A stretch of 64,000 bases of DNA. It comes from Cyanobium sp. FGCU6 (lineage in GTDB: Bacteria > Cyanobacteriota > Cyanobacteriia > PCC-6307 > Cyanobiaceae). The DNA is taken from contig JANWUR010000001.1 of assembly GCA_024958655.1 (NCBI GenBank), positions 186,001-250,000 on the forward strand, written 5' to 3'. A program made the translations under genes and the position numbers. The first letter of the stretch is position 1. The number at the start of each line of letters is the position of its first letter. Shown here piece after piece: positions 39,679 through 48,622 of this stretch. The notes beneath the pieces are model-generated. The model was not told where the DNA came from. It did not search any database and saw only the letters and a list, made by a program, of their open reading frames with translations.

Positions 39679-40248
39679 GTGTCAGCCCGTAGCCCCGCAA
39701 AGCCACCCGCCAGGAGCGCTCCACGCAGGAAGCTCGACCGTGTTGCTGTGCAGCAACGCATCATGGAGCTGCTGGCGGCAGGGCCTGCCGATGCAGCGGC
39801 CTTGCTGGCCTTTGCTGAGTTCATCCATGGCAAGCCCTTCCCTGAGCCTGTGCTGACGCTCAGCCAGCTGAAGGCTGAGGTCTGCCGTGCCTTCGGCTGC
39901 ACCAGTGCCACGGAGCTGCGGAAGTCGAACGAATTCAACCTCGCCATGAGCGACCGCAGCATCAATCTCAAGACCAAAGCCGACTGGCTGAAGCTCTATC
40001 GGGAATGGGTGGGGGTCCCCCCGGCAGAGCGCAATCGCAGCGGGCCCACCAGCATCAATGGCATCGATGTGCTGGAGAACTTCCGGCCCTGGCACGTGTT
40101 CGGCCTGGAGCCGGCAACCGCCACCGCCGACCAGATCAAGGAGGCATTTCGGCGCCTCGCCAAGGAGCACCATCCCGATGTGGGCGGTGATCCCCGTGTG
40201 ATGGAGCGTCTGCAGAAGATGCGCGACTCGCTGCTGGCCTTCCGCTGA
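39679..40248 (+). CDS. J-domain protein of an uncharacterised J/HNH gene pair
   Basis: A 189-residue protein. The N-terminal 130 residues are helical and unrecognised (RIMELLAAGPADAAALLAFA, then LSQLKAEVCRAFGCTSATEL). Residues 134-189 form a C-terminal J domain: WHVFGLEPATATADQIKEAF, then RRLAKEHHPDVGGDPRVMER with the Hsp70-activating HPD at 165-167. J domains normally recruit DnaK; here the partner may be the next gene. The stop overlaps the next ATG (TGATG), so the two are translationally coupled. No signal peptide. Function unknown; a role in phage defence is inferred only from the location. Confidence 0.75.
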   Translation: MSARSPAKPPARSAPRRKLDRVAVQQRIMELLAAGPADAAALLAFAEFIHGKPFPEPVLTLSQLKAEVCRAFGCTSATELRKSNEFNLAMSDRSINLKTKADWLKLYREWVGVPPAERNRSGPTSINGIDVLENFRPWHVFGLEPATATADQIKEAFRRLAKEHHPDVGGDPRVMERLQKMRDSLLAFR

Positions 40249-41342
40249 TGACCACGACACCACCTGCTGCCAGCGAACCGGGATCCCGCCGTCGCCGCGA
40301 TCGTGATTCCTTCACTGATAAGGAAGCCGCCAGGATGCTCAGCATCCCGGTGACGAAGCTGTACCGGATCTGTGACTTCTTCGATTCCGACCCCGAGGAT
40401 TCCTGGGACCTGAGCGAGGGCGACTTTTTTGAGTACGAACCCGGGCAGGCCCGCAAGCGTCGCTTCTACGAAGAAGGTGTGATGGCGATCGCCAAGTACC
40501 TGGAGGAAACCGAGGGCGGCAGCTTCCTGGCGAAGCTCAAGGAGTTCTTCACCCATCACCGTGTCCGTGTCACCCGGGCCTTGGTGCAGCGTCGCATCAT
40601 CCAGGTGACACAGGACCGAACGGCTCTGGTGATCCGCGGCGATCTGGTGTTTCTGCAGCAGCGCTCGGTGGTGCGGGTGCTGGGCACCAACGGCAAGGGG
40701 ATGAGCGGCACCCTGCGGCGGATTGAGGAGGAGAGCGCCGGGCTTGATGGTGCTGAGGGCCTGGAGATCGATGTGCACTTCGCCGACTTTGATGACTGCG
40801 AAGGCCGGCACTGGAGCCAGCGCGGAATCGCCCGCCTGGCCCGCACAATGCACGAACGGGGGCGGATCACCAAGGCCCGCAAGGCATGGGTGAAGGCCGT
40901 GGCCGATGTGGCGGAGGATTGCTTCGAGGTGCAGCGCAAGGTGCTCGTAAGCCACGAAGCGCGCGTGAAGGCCGCCATGGAGAGGGCGCGGAAGAAAGCC
41001 AGGTGCTGTGCGGTGACCCAACAGAAAGCCAACGCCGCCGACCGCAATCCCATTGAGCTGCAGGCCCATCACCTCTTCGATGCCGCCTCACGGCCGGATC
41101 TGGCGGCGCTGGAGGAGAACCTGCTGGTGATCAGCTCGGCCCTGCACCGCAACTTCCACAAGTGGATGGGCAACCGCCCCTGCGAACCGAAGGACTTCGT
41201 GGACTACCTTCTGCGCAATGAGCTCACCCACTTCGAGGGCAGCCCCAGCACCCGCGTCCGCCAGGTGCAGAGGCAGCAGAAATTGATCCACCGGCTGGAG
41301 CTGCTGCAGGCCCGCTACGAGGGCAACCGGCTGCTGTACTGA
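40248..41342 (+). CDS. HNH-type putative nuclease with N-terminal helix-turn-helix
   Basis: A 364-residue protein. The N-terminus resembles a MerR/excisionase-like winged helix (FTDKEAARMLSIPVTKLYRI, residues 22-41). The middle is unrecognised (residues 90-245). The C-terminal 110 residues look like an HNH nuclease: CCAVTQQ at 253-259, ELQAHHLFDAA with the HH pair at 274-275, Asn 291 in EENLLVISS, and His 300/304 in ALHRNFHKWMG. It starts inside the stop of the J-domain gene. The pair sits at the left side of a restriction/toxin island. Nuclease activity is inferred from motif spacing. Confidence 0.7.
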   Translation: MTTTPPAASEPGSRRRRDRDSFTDKEAARMLSIPVTKLYRICDFFDSDPEDSWDLSEGDFFEYEPGQARKRRFYEEGVMAIAKYLEETEGGSFLAKLKEFFTHHRVRVTRALVQRRIIQVTQDRTALVIRGDLVFLQQRSVVRVLGTNGKGMSGTLRRIEEESAGLDGAEGLEIDVHFADFDDCEGRHWSQRGIARLARTMHERGRITKARKAWVKAVADVAEDCFEVQRKVLVSHEARVKAAMERARKKARCCAVTQQKANAADRNPIELQAHHLFDAASRPDLAALEENLLVISSALHRNFHKWMGNRPCEPKDFVDYLLRNELTHFEGSPSTRVRQVQRQQKLIHRLELLQARYEGNRLLY

Positions 41343-41377
41343 GAGAGTGAACCCGGCCTGCCGCGTCGCTGATGGCC

Positions 41378-44300
41378 TCATCCATGCACGCTGTAGACGC
41401 TGCGATCCCTCTCGGGGTAGGCCTGCTCGATGTGGGCGAAGACGGCCTCGCACTTCTGCTGGTACAGCTCCGGCGTGTAGGCGCGGGGCAGGCCGATGTC
41501 GAGCGCTTCTTCAATGACCACCTTGAGCTTGGCTCTGGCGTCGAACTTCTGCTGCCAGTTGAGCACCAGCAATTCCTTGATCCGCTCTACCAGCGCACGG
41601 GCCGACTGCTTCACCTTGGCGCGATCGCTGTCTGAGAGATCCGGGGCGGACTGCAGCAGGATATCGAACATCGCCAGTTCCTCCTCGCTGAGGTTCTCGC
41701 GGATGTGGCGTTGCTGCTCGGCGCTGAGCTGCATGCTCAGCTGCAGCAGCTGTTTGTAGATCTCCTCCACGGAGCGGCTGCCGGCGTTGTAGCTGGCGAT
41801 CAGCGCCTCGAACGTTTCGCGGAAATCGGCACGGGTGGGGTTGAGCTGCACCAGCTGGGCGAGGTGGGCGGCAATCAGGGCCTTCAGTTCTTCCAGCTCG
41901 GTCTTCTTGTTCTTCTTCTGCTTGAACTTCTCCGCCAGGGCCTGGAAGTCGATCCTGGAGAGATCGATGCTGGCGGGCCCCTGGTCGCGGATGGCGATGC
42001 CGGTGATCGATTGATCCAGCACCTGGCCGATCTGGCCCAGCACGGCGCTGATGTCGGGCGGACGGGGGTTGAGGGTTTCGCGAATGGATGCGGCAATCGT
42101 GTTGAGCGCGCCCACTGAGGCGGCGAACTCCTGGGCGGCGGGATCGGGCTTGATCGCGGCCTGCAGCAGTTGCACGAGCCGCTGCTGCTCCTGGAAGCGT
42201 TTGCGCCGATCCTCCGGTGCGATCAGGGCCTCGACGGCATCGTTGATCAGCTGCAGGCGCTGCATCCCGCCCGTCTGGGCATGGATCGCGGCAATGTCCA
42301 CCCCGTGCTCCGCGCAGAAGCCAAGGGCGTCTGTGAGCCTCTGCCGCAGTTGACCCACCAGCACCGATTTGTCCTGGATGGGTTTGGAGCCGCCACCGCT
42401 GCGACCGCCGTAGAGGGCCAGCGCCTTTTCGAGGGAGGCGAAGACATTGGCGTAGTCAACGATCAGGCCGCTGTGCTTGCCGGGGAAGACGCGATTGGCC
42501 CGGGCGATCGTCTGCATCAGGGTGTGATTGCGCATCGGCTTGTCGAGATAGAGCGTCGAGCAGCTCGGCGCATCGAAGCCGGTGAGCCACATGGCGCAGA
42601 CGAACACCAGCCGCAATGGATCGGAGGGCTCCTTGAAGCGCTGATCGAGCGGCGGCTCTGATGTGGTGAGCAAGCGGCGGTGCGGTTCGATGTCGAGGCC
42701 CAGGGCCGCCATGTCGGCGATTTCGTTCTGCGCGGGCGACACGATCACCGCCATCTCGGTGGTGGTGAGGATGTGCAGCCGCTGGCGCAGCTGCTCGGCT
42801 TCCTCGCTGGGATCGGGCGACAGCTGCTCCACCAGGGCGCGCACCCTTGCGGTTTCCGCCTGCCAATAGCGCTGCACCTTGATGTACATGCGCAGGGTGG
42901 TGGCTTTGTCGATCGAGATCGCGATCGCCTTGCCCATGAAGCCCCTGCCGAGGAAATGGCGCACGATGTCGCGGGCGATCGTGTCGAGGCGGTCGTCTCT
43001 GGTGATGATGTGGTATTGGCGGCCGAGTTCGCGCTCGAGTTTCTGCTCCTGCTCGCCATCGAGATCGGCCGCTTCGATCACGGCGTAGATGTCGTCGTTG
43101 AGATCGGGATTGACCAGCTGCAGTTCGGGTGAGCGGTTCTCGTAGAACAGCGGCACGGTGGCCCCGTCTTCCACCGCCTGCTGGAAGTCGTAGATCGACA
43201 CGTAATCGCCGAACACTTCACGGGTGCGCTCCTCGCCATCGATCAGCGGCGTGCCGGTGAAGGCGGTGAACAGGGCCCTTGGCAGGGCTGTGCGCATGTT
43301 GAGGGCCAGGGTGTCGTACTGGCTGCGGTGGGCTTCATCGGTGATCACCACCACATCGCTGCGATCGCAGAGCAGCTGGGGGATGCGGAACTTCTGGATC
43401 AGGGTGAACACGTAGCGGTGATTGCCGCGCAGCAACTCGGCCAGCTGGGCGCCGCTGCCGGCATGGCACTGATCGCCTTCGGCAACGCTCACCACGCCGG
43501 CAGCCTTGAAGGTGCCGGCGATCTGCTCATCGAGATCGGTGCGATCGGTGACGATCACAAAGGTCCAGTCGCCGGGGAGCTTGCGCTGGATCTTCTGGCT
43601 GTAGAAGGCCATCGAATAGCTCTTGCCGCTGCCCTGGGTTTGCCAGAACACGCCCGCCCGGCCGTGGCCCCGGCGGCGGGCCTCCAGGGTGGCGGCGATG
43701 GCGTTGTTGACGCCGATCACCTGATGGTTCTGGGCGATGATCTTCACCAGCCCGCCCTTGCTGCCTGTGAACAGGGCGAAGTTTTCCACGTAATCGAGAC
43801 AGCGCTTGGGCTGACAGGTGCCGCGCAGCAACACCTCCAGCGACACGTGCCGGGGTTCGTTCTCGCTTTCGATGCGCTTCCATTCAAAGAACCGCTCCCA
43901 GTCGGCGCTGAGCGAACCGATGCGGCTGTCGGTGCCATTGGAGGCGATCAGGAAGGCATTGCTCCAGAACAGCTGGGGGATGGCGGCCTTGTAGTGGGTG
44001 AGGTTGCCTGTGAAGGCAACGCGGGCCGAGACGCCGGGCTTCTTGAACTCGATCACCACCAGCGGCAGGCCATTCACGAAGCCCACCAGATCGGGAATGC
44101 AGCTATAGAGATCGCCCTTGACATTGAACTGGTTCACAGCCAACCAGTCGTTTTCCGCCGGCTGGTCCCAGTCGATCACCCGCAGCCGCACCTTGCTCTG
44201 GCCGCCCCGTTCGCGGTCGGGCACCGACACCAGCACGCCGTCCTTGAGCAGGCGGTTGACTTACCGATTTGCGGCCACCAGGCCCATGGCGGTGCGGCTG

Positions 44301-44542
44301 CGGCTGAGCTCCTCGATGGCGGCGCTGATCGCCTCGGGCGGTTGGCCGGGATTGAGATGTTCCAATGCGGCCCGCAGCCGCGGCAGCAGCACCACCTCGC
44401 GGCGGTCACGGCGCCCGAGGCTGCCACCATCGGGTGCGAAGGTTTCCTCCAGGCCGCAGGCGGTGGCCCAACCCAGTTCGGCCAGCAGCGCCAGGGCGGG
44501 CTGCTCCACCAAGTGGTCTTCGTTGTAGGGGTTGGGGGTCAT
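41378..44542 (-). pseudogene. hsdR: Type I restriction endonuclease subunit R, interrupted by one in-frame stop
   Basis: The motor/nuclease subunit of a type I restriction system. Downstream of the stop the sequence is complete: nuclease segment PDLVGFVNGLPLVVIEFKKP (D...ExK), Walker A QTQGSGKSYSMAFY, DEAH-box VVITDEAHRSQYD, FTAFTGTPLIDGE, and motifs V-VI in the second RecA fold, then a helical HsdM-binding tail. The first 93 codons (44542-44264, starting MTPNPYNEDHLVEQPAL) are in the same frame but end at TAA (44261-44263). Continuation reads AANR-stop-VNRLLKDGV, where Glu is expected, so a single GAA to TAA change is likely. Re-initiation at GTG 44236 would give 952 residues keeping nuclease and helicase. 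Confidence 0.85.
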
Positions 44543-44735
44543 GGCAGCGGGGGGGTGCCAGGGGCTGGCGAGGCGACGCAGCCGGCACCTCCATGCCTAC
44601 AAGTAGCAATTCGGCATCAACATGACACTCCAGTGCTGGAGCGAAGGCGCACCGATTCGTACTGGCAGGTTGTCCACGGAGGCGATGGCACGGGGACAGA
44701 ACGGCTGCGAGAGCATGGATCCGCAGCGTCTGATC

Positions 44736-44801
44736 CGGAATCTGGTGGCGGCCAACTCGGAATCTGAGGGCGGCCAAGTCGGAATTGCGAGGCGGCTGAT
44801 C
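44736..44801. repeat. Three imperfect 22-bp direct tandem repeats
   Basis: Three units start CGGAATCTGGTGGCGGCCAA (44736), CGGAATCTGAGGGCGGCCAA (44758) and CGGAATTGCGAGGCGGCTGA (44780), each 22 bp. Repeated short units of this kind occur at the ends of some IS21-like elements, so this may be an insertion-sequence end. No transposase is seen nearby. Confidence 0.6.
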
Positions 44802-44813
44802 CGGAGCGGAAAT

Positions 44814-44832
44814 GTCCAACAGGCTGTTGGAC
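44814..44832. repeat. Perfect 9-bp-arm palindrome
   Basis: GTCCAACAG-G-CTGTTGGAC is perfect with a one-base centre. It follows the three 22-bp repeats by 12 bp. Together they lie in a 400-bp stretch (44543-44949) that holds no supported gene, between hsdR and a broken toxin gene. Confidence 0.6.
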
Positions 44833-44949
44833 GAATGGCGGTCTGGGCCTTTGTGCAAGCAGCCCTTGCACAATCAGGGAAACGGAGGACAGCCTCTGGC
44901 CGTTTTGGCGGGGTCAAGCCATCCACTCCTCGCACACCTGGGCCGAAGC

Positions 44950-45003
44950 TCATCCGTGCAGGGCGAGCAGGGCGGAGGTATCGAGCAGCCAGCGTCGCGT
45001 CAT
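44950..45003 (-). pseudogene. PIN-domain (VapC-like) toxin stub
   Basis: The 17-codon ORF reads MTRRWLLDTSALLALHG then TGA. DTSALLAL is the first PIN-domain motif with the first acidic metal ligand. The ATG overlaps the antitoxin stop (ATGA) as in intact vapBC pairs, but the remainder of the PIN domain is absent. It is replaced by the repeat-containing sequence. This leaves the AbrB-type antitoxin without a working toxin. Confidence 0.65.
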
Positions 45004-45233
45004 CGCTCCTGCTTGGTCCGATCAAGCCTGCGCTCCTCCAGCAACCAAGCGGTGCCGCCACCGGCGCCGGAGCCCCGGAAGGCGCGGATGGGGTTGAGGT
45101 CAACCGGCACCACACGGATGGATCCGTCGCTGTCGACGATCCATTCGAGGCGTGTGGAAGGGCCGAGCCCGAAGCGCTCGCGGATGGGGGCGGGCACCAC
45201 GGTCTGGCCACGGGCGGTGATCGTGCTGCGCAT
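45000..45233 (-). CDS. AbrB/MazE-type antitoxin (swapped-hairpin DNA-binding), partner toxin truncated
   Basis: A 77-residue protein. The N-terminus MRSTITARGQTVVPAPIRER followed by FGLGPSTRLEWIVDSDGSI is a canonical AbrB/SpoVT swapped-hairpin domain (Thr-x-x-x-GQ-x-x-x-P-x-x-[IV]-R-x-x-x-G-x). The C-terminal tail (TAWLLEERRLDRTKQER) would bind the toxin. It overlaps a PIN toxin stub by four bases, so it belonged to a VapBC-type module. The antitoxin itself looks intact. Confidence 0.82.
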   Translation of the reverse strand: MRSTITARGQTVVPAPIRERFGLGPSTRLEWIVDSDGSIRVVPVDLNPIRAFRGSGAGGGTAWLLEERRLDRTKQER

Positions 45234-45325
45234 GGCGTGAATGACCTGATGCCTTGGATCATCATGTAACGCATCGGGCCCGTCATCAGATGATGCCTAA
45301 GCTGATGCCAGCCCCACTCGAAGCC

Positions 45326-45520
45326 ATGCGCACCACCGTGACGCTCGACGACGAGCTGCTGGCCAGGGCCGAGCAGCTGTGCGGTGATCTGGAGCGCAGT
45401 GCCCTGCTCAAGGAGGCGCTGCGGGCCCTTGTGCAGCGCGAGAGCGCCAAACGCCTGGCGGCGCTGGGCGGCAGTGAGCCCGCGCTGGAGCCGATCCCCC
45501 GTCGCCAGAGCGCGGTGTGA
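45326..45520 (+). CDS. VapB-type ribbon-helix-helix antitoxin
   Basis: A 64-residue antitoxin starting MRTTVTLDDELLARAEQL, the VapB/DUF2191 ribbon-helix-helix pattern. A helix rich in acidic and basic residues and an extended tail (PIPRRQSAV) that would wrap the toxin follow. Stop and VapC start overlap (GTGTGA). The start at 45326 is preferred over upstream in-frame starts since RTTVTLD is always near the N-terminus. Autorepressor of its own promoter by family knowledge. Confidence 0.85.
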   Translation: MRTTVTLDDELLARAEQLCGDLERSALLKEALRALVQRESAKRLAALGGSEPALEPIPRRQSAV

Positions 45521-45891
45521 TCCTGGTCGACACCTCGGTGTGGGTGGAGCACCTGCGCCGTGGCCTGCCCCGGCTCGCCACACTCCTGCAGGAGGGCGAG
45601 GTGCTGATCCATCTCTGGGTGATCGGCGAGCTGGCCTGCGGGACTCTGAGCAACCGGCGCGAGGTCTTGGAGCTGCTGCAGGGCCTGCCGGCGGCGACGG
45701 TGGCCAGCGATGCGGAAGTGCTGCTGCTGATCGAGCGCGACCAGCTGATGGGCCGGGGCATCGGCTACGTGGATGCCCATCTGCTCGCTTCGGCCCGGCT
45801 GAGCCACTGCTGGCTGTGGACTCAGGACCGGCGCCTTGCAGCCGTGGCGCAGGAGCAAGGGCTGGGAGGAAGGCAACCCGAGCGGGAGTGA
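45517..45891 (+). CDS. VapC PIN-domain ribonuclease toxin
   Basis: A 124-residue toxin with all PIN acidic positions visible: ILVDTSVWVEHLRR (Asp), WVIGELACGTL (Glu), and GIGYVDAHLLASARL (Asp), with TQDRRLAAVA near the end. The length is normal, so this module appears functional. VapC enzymes cleave tRNA or rRNA when VapB is degraded. It overlaps vapB by four bases and converges on the YhcG-like nuclease gene. Confidence 0.88.
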   Translation: MILVDTSVWVEHLRRGLPRLATLLQEGEVLIHLWVIGELACGTLSNRREVLELLQGLPAATVASDAEVLLLIERDQLMGRGIGYVDAHLLASARLSHCWLWTQDRRLAAVAQEQGLGGRQPERE

Positions 45892-45933
45892 GCCCTCCCT
45901 GGCGGCTGCCAATCTGCAGCAGCCAAGCCAGGC

Positions 45934-46962
45934 TCATGGCTCCAACCCCTCAAGCAACGCCGCGATCTCCTCGGGCCGTGGGAGTTGCCCTTTCAGTTCC
46001 TTGGGCAGTGTTCGGGTGATCTCGTAAGTCGCCACGCCGATGGGCTTGTTGGCATCGTGCAGGGCGTACTCGACGATGGTCCGGCTCTTTTCCTTGCAGA
46101 GGATGATGCCGATGGACGGGTTCTCATCCTCCTGCCGTACCTGCCGATCCAGCGCTGTCAGATAGAACTGCACCTTGCCCACGAATTCGGGTTGAAACTC
46201 GCCCACTTTCAGCTCGATGGCCACCAGACAACGCAGGCGCCGATGAAACAACAACAAATCCACGAAGAATTCTCTGCCGTCCACCTCCAGCCGATATTGG
46301 CTGCCCATGAAGGCAAACAGGCCACCCATGGCCCGTAGGAACTCCTCGACCTTGGTGATCAGCGCCCGCTCCAGCTCCCGTTCGCTGTGGGCGGTGCCCA
46401 GTTCCAGGAAATCAAAGGTGTAGTCGTCCTTCACGGCGAGCTTTGCTTGTTCCCGTAGCGCGGGCGATAGTGTCTGGTCGAAATTGGTCTGACCCAGCAG
46501 GGACTTTTCGTAGCTCTGGTTCTCGATCTGGTGGATCAGCACATTCTTGGACCAGCCGAACTTGCGAGTCATGCGCAGGTAGAACTCCCGCTCCAAAGGG
46601 TCTTTGCACTTGCCCATGATGACCAGATTGTGCGCCCAAGCGATTTCTCGCACCAGTGGTGCGAGTTTTTCATGCTGCCGGTAAAGTTCAAAGAAAGCCT
46701 TCATCCTCCAGAGGTTAGAGGCCGAGAATCCCCCGACCGCGGGGAACTCGCGCCGCAGGTCGGCGGAGAGTTTCTCAACAACAGACTTGCCCCAGGTCTC
46801 CCCGATCTGCCGCTCCACGATCATCCGGCCCAGATCCCAATACAGCCCCACCAACTCGGTGTTGACCGCCCTCAGCGCGGCAACCTGGGCGGAACGGATG
46901 CGCTCCTTCACCTCAGCAAGGAGTTGGGTGTAGTCGGCGGGCCGCGGGATGAACTCAGGCAT
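45934..46962 (-). CDS. PDDEXK nuclease-family protein, DUF1016/YhcG type
   Basis: A 342-residue protein with the DUF1016 N-terminal domain (VNTELVGLYWDLGRMIVERQ; GFSASNLWRMKAFFELY; IAWAHNLVIMGKCKDPLER). The C-terminal PD-(D/E)xK nuclease fold reads GREFFVDLLLFHRRLRCLVA then IELKVGEFQPEFVGK (D..ExK). Family members are often found beside type I restriction systems, though their role is unclear. The ATG at 46962 overlaps the 3-prime end of hsdS by eight bases, so the two genes are co-translated. The open frame upstream to 47205 is antisense-like and rejected. Confidence 0.9.
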   Translation of the reverse strand: MPEFIPRPADYTQLLAEVKERIRSAQVAALRAVNTELVGLYWDLGRMIVERQIGETWGKSVVEKLSADLRREFPAVGGFSASNLWRMKAFFELYRQHEKLAPLVREIAWAHNLVIMGKCKDPLEREFYLRMTRKFGWSKNVLIHQIENQSYEKSLLGQTNFDQTLSPALREQAKLAVKDDYTFDFLELGTAHSERELERALITKVEEFLRAMGGLFAFMGSQYRLEVDGREFFVDLLLFHRRLRCLVAIELKVGEFQPEFVGKVQFYLTALDRQVRQEDENPSIGIILCKEKSRTIVEYALHDANKPIGVATYEITRTLPKELKGQLPRPEEIAALLEGLEP

Positions 46963-48145
46963 GGTCGAGCGCCTCCACATCGATCTGGCTGGAGAGCAGC
47001 CGGGGCAGGAGCAGGTCGCGGGTGCGGCGGAGGATTTGGATTTGGCGCTGCAGGCCGAGCATCTCTTCTCCGATGGGCGCTGCAAAAGACTCAAACATTT
47101 GCACCAGATCGGCCTGGGGATGGAGAAAGCAAATCGGCTTAAACACTCCGCGACTAATCTCCTTAAAGGTGGATCCCGAGGCCATCCGCACAAACGTGGG
47201 GACATTCTCCTTCAGCCAGGAATGAAGAAAGTAGAGAGGCACCTCTCGACTAGGTAGACAGGTAATAAACCCTTGATTCGTGCAGGCTTCTGTCGTGTTG
47301 ATCGCAATAGCACCGATAGTGGCACGACTTGTCAGCATCACGCAAAAGGGCGGGAAGAGACGCGCAGAACTTTCAGACAGACCCAGGGGCGTGATGTGGT
47401 CCCTGGAGTCATCCATGAACATTGTGCCTGCACCGGTTAGGTCAGTCGGCGAGAACCAATTAATCGAGACTTCGACCCAGTACGCATCTTCTTTCCGCGA
47501 AGGTGTACCACCGCCCAGGATCTCAAATGAATCGTCCACGGTTTTCACCTCCCACCCCTCCGGAATCTCCCCCAGCGGCGAGTCCACAAATCGGCAGTCC
47601 TCATGGCCGGGGAAGCGGAAGTGGACGAACCACTCGCGGTAGAGCCGGCGGGCCATCTCCTCCAGGATCTTGATGCGCCGCTGGCTGTTCTCGATCAGGT
47701 CGTCGTAGGCGGAGAGGATGGCGGCGATGCGGCGTTGGATGGGGAGCGGTGGTACCGCTATCTCCGTCTCATTAAGGATTGTTAATGTAAGAAACTTAGT
47801 CGCGGCTCCCGTAGAAAAGCTGCGAAGCTCATCGAGTTTGGGACGAAGAGCGTAGTAAAGATACTTGGTTGCAAGTCCATCCACATTAAGAGGTCTGACT
47901 ACATAAGTCCGCTGGTAAGCGTCAAATTTTCCCTTGAAGAACTTCAGGGGGAAGATGCCATTTGCGTTGTTGCCGGCAAGTAATACGCATTCAGTATCAA
48001 AGCTGAACGTGTTTGTGCGGAGTGTTTCTTGGGAGCACGTGAAAAATGGATATTTGCCGTTAGGAACAGCTGCATTGGAGTCAAGCTTTCCGGTTTTAAA
48101 TGTGACCAACTCGCCAAGTCTTCTGGGTTGGGACAGGATTGCCAT
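46955..48145 (-). CDS. hsdS: Type I restriction-modification specificity subunit S
   Basis: The DNA-recognition subunit of the type I system, 396 residues. Two target-recognition domains are present: one before VPPLPIQRRIAAILSAYDDL (first central helix) and a second starting PLGEIPEGWEVKTVDDSF. A second conserved helix follows near EEMLGLQRQIQILRRTRDLL with LLPRLLSSQID. The TRD regions (about 47.1-47.5 and 47.75-48.15 kb) are visibly richer in A/T than neighbours, as expected for exchanged specificity modules. It looks intact. It is separated from hsdM by about 2.8 kb of toxin-antitoxin genes. Confidence 0.93.
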   Translation of the reverse strand: MAILSQPRRLGELVTFKTGKLDSNAAVPNGKYPFFTCSQETLRTNTFSFDTECVLLAGNNANGIFPLKFFKGKFDAYQRTYVVRPLNVDGLATKYLYYALRPKLDELRSFSTGAATKFLTLTILNETEIAVPPLPIQRRIAAILSAYDDLIENSQRRIKILEEMARRLYREWFVHFRFPGHEDCRFVDSPLGEIPEGWEVKTVDDSFEILGGGTPSRKEDAYWVEVSINWFSPTDLTGAGTMFMDDSRDHITPLGLSESSARLFPPFCVMLTSRATIGAIAINTTEACTNQGFITCLPSREVPLYFLHSWLKENVPTFVRMASGSTFKEISRGVFKPICFLHPQADLVQMFESFAAPIGEEMLGLQRQIQILRRTRDLLLPRLLSSQIDVEALDHA

Positions 48146-48280
48146 GGTTACGTCACTAAATTCCCGCCATATTTGAGGCTATGCAGGCCTTCCTGGCCTG
48201 GGCATTCAGCCCCTGCCGGCCCTCCTGCAGCTTCTCCATCCAAGCCCCCATCTCAGCCCTCCCCAATCCCGCGCACGACA

Positions 48281-48622
48281 TCATCCCGCAACCCCCCCAA
48301 TCGCCTCCAGAATCCCCACACGCGTGCCTGGCAAGGGAAACGGCCCCTCCTCATGGCGCGCCTCCACGGCATAGGGCTGCAGCGCCAACAGCACTGGATC
48401 CAGCTTCACATCCGCCAACGCCGCCAGCTCATGCAGCATGGGGCTGAACGGTGGCCGTTCATCGCGCAGCACGATGCGAACCTTGATCAGCTTCTCCACC
48501 GCCTGCTGGGCCGTGAAGCCCCATTCCTCATCCGGATAGGCCGGATCCAGGTTGAGCCGCAACGCCCGCAGGTGGCGATCCACCAGGGCCAGCAGCACGC
48601 GGGCGTCCTCCTGGGGCGTCAT
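48281..48622 (-). CDS. HEPN-domain protein, predicted toxin of an MNT/HEPN pair
   Basis: A 113-residue helical protein. HEPN features are LLALVDRHLRALRLNLDP, the conserved WGFTAQQAVEKLIKVRIV, the polar RDERPPFSPMLHEL (the R...H region of RNase-active HEPNs), and PYAVEARHEEGPFP. HEPN toxins paired with minimal nucleotidyltransferases act as RNases or are inactivated by oligoAMPylation. The ATG overlaps the stop of the upstream nucleotidyltransferase (ATGA). That partner is frameshifted while HEPN is intact. Confidence 0.78.
   Translation of the reverse strand: MTPQEDARVLLALVDRHLRALRLNLDPAYPDEEWGFTAQQAVEKLIKVRIVLRDERPPFSPMLHELAALADVKLDPVLLALQPYAVEARHEEGPFPLPGTRVGILEAIGGVAG

Noticed and set aside
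44736-44801. CRISPR-like array
   Set aside because: The 22-bp units are directly abutting with no spacers, only three copies and imperfect; no cas genes are present. No CRISPR was seen elsewhere.
44597-45937. 446-codon minus-strand ORF between hsdR and the VapBC pair
   Set aside because: It crosses clear AbrB and VapBC genes in other frames and reads as Ser/Pro/Arg noise.
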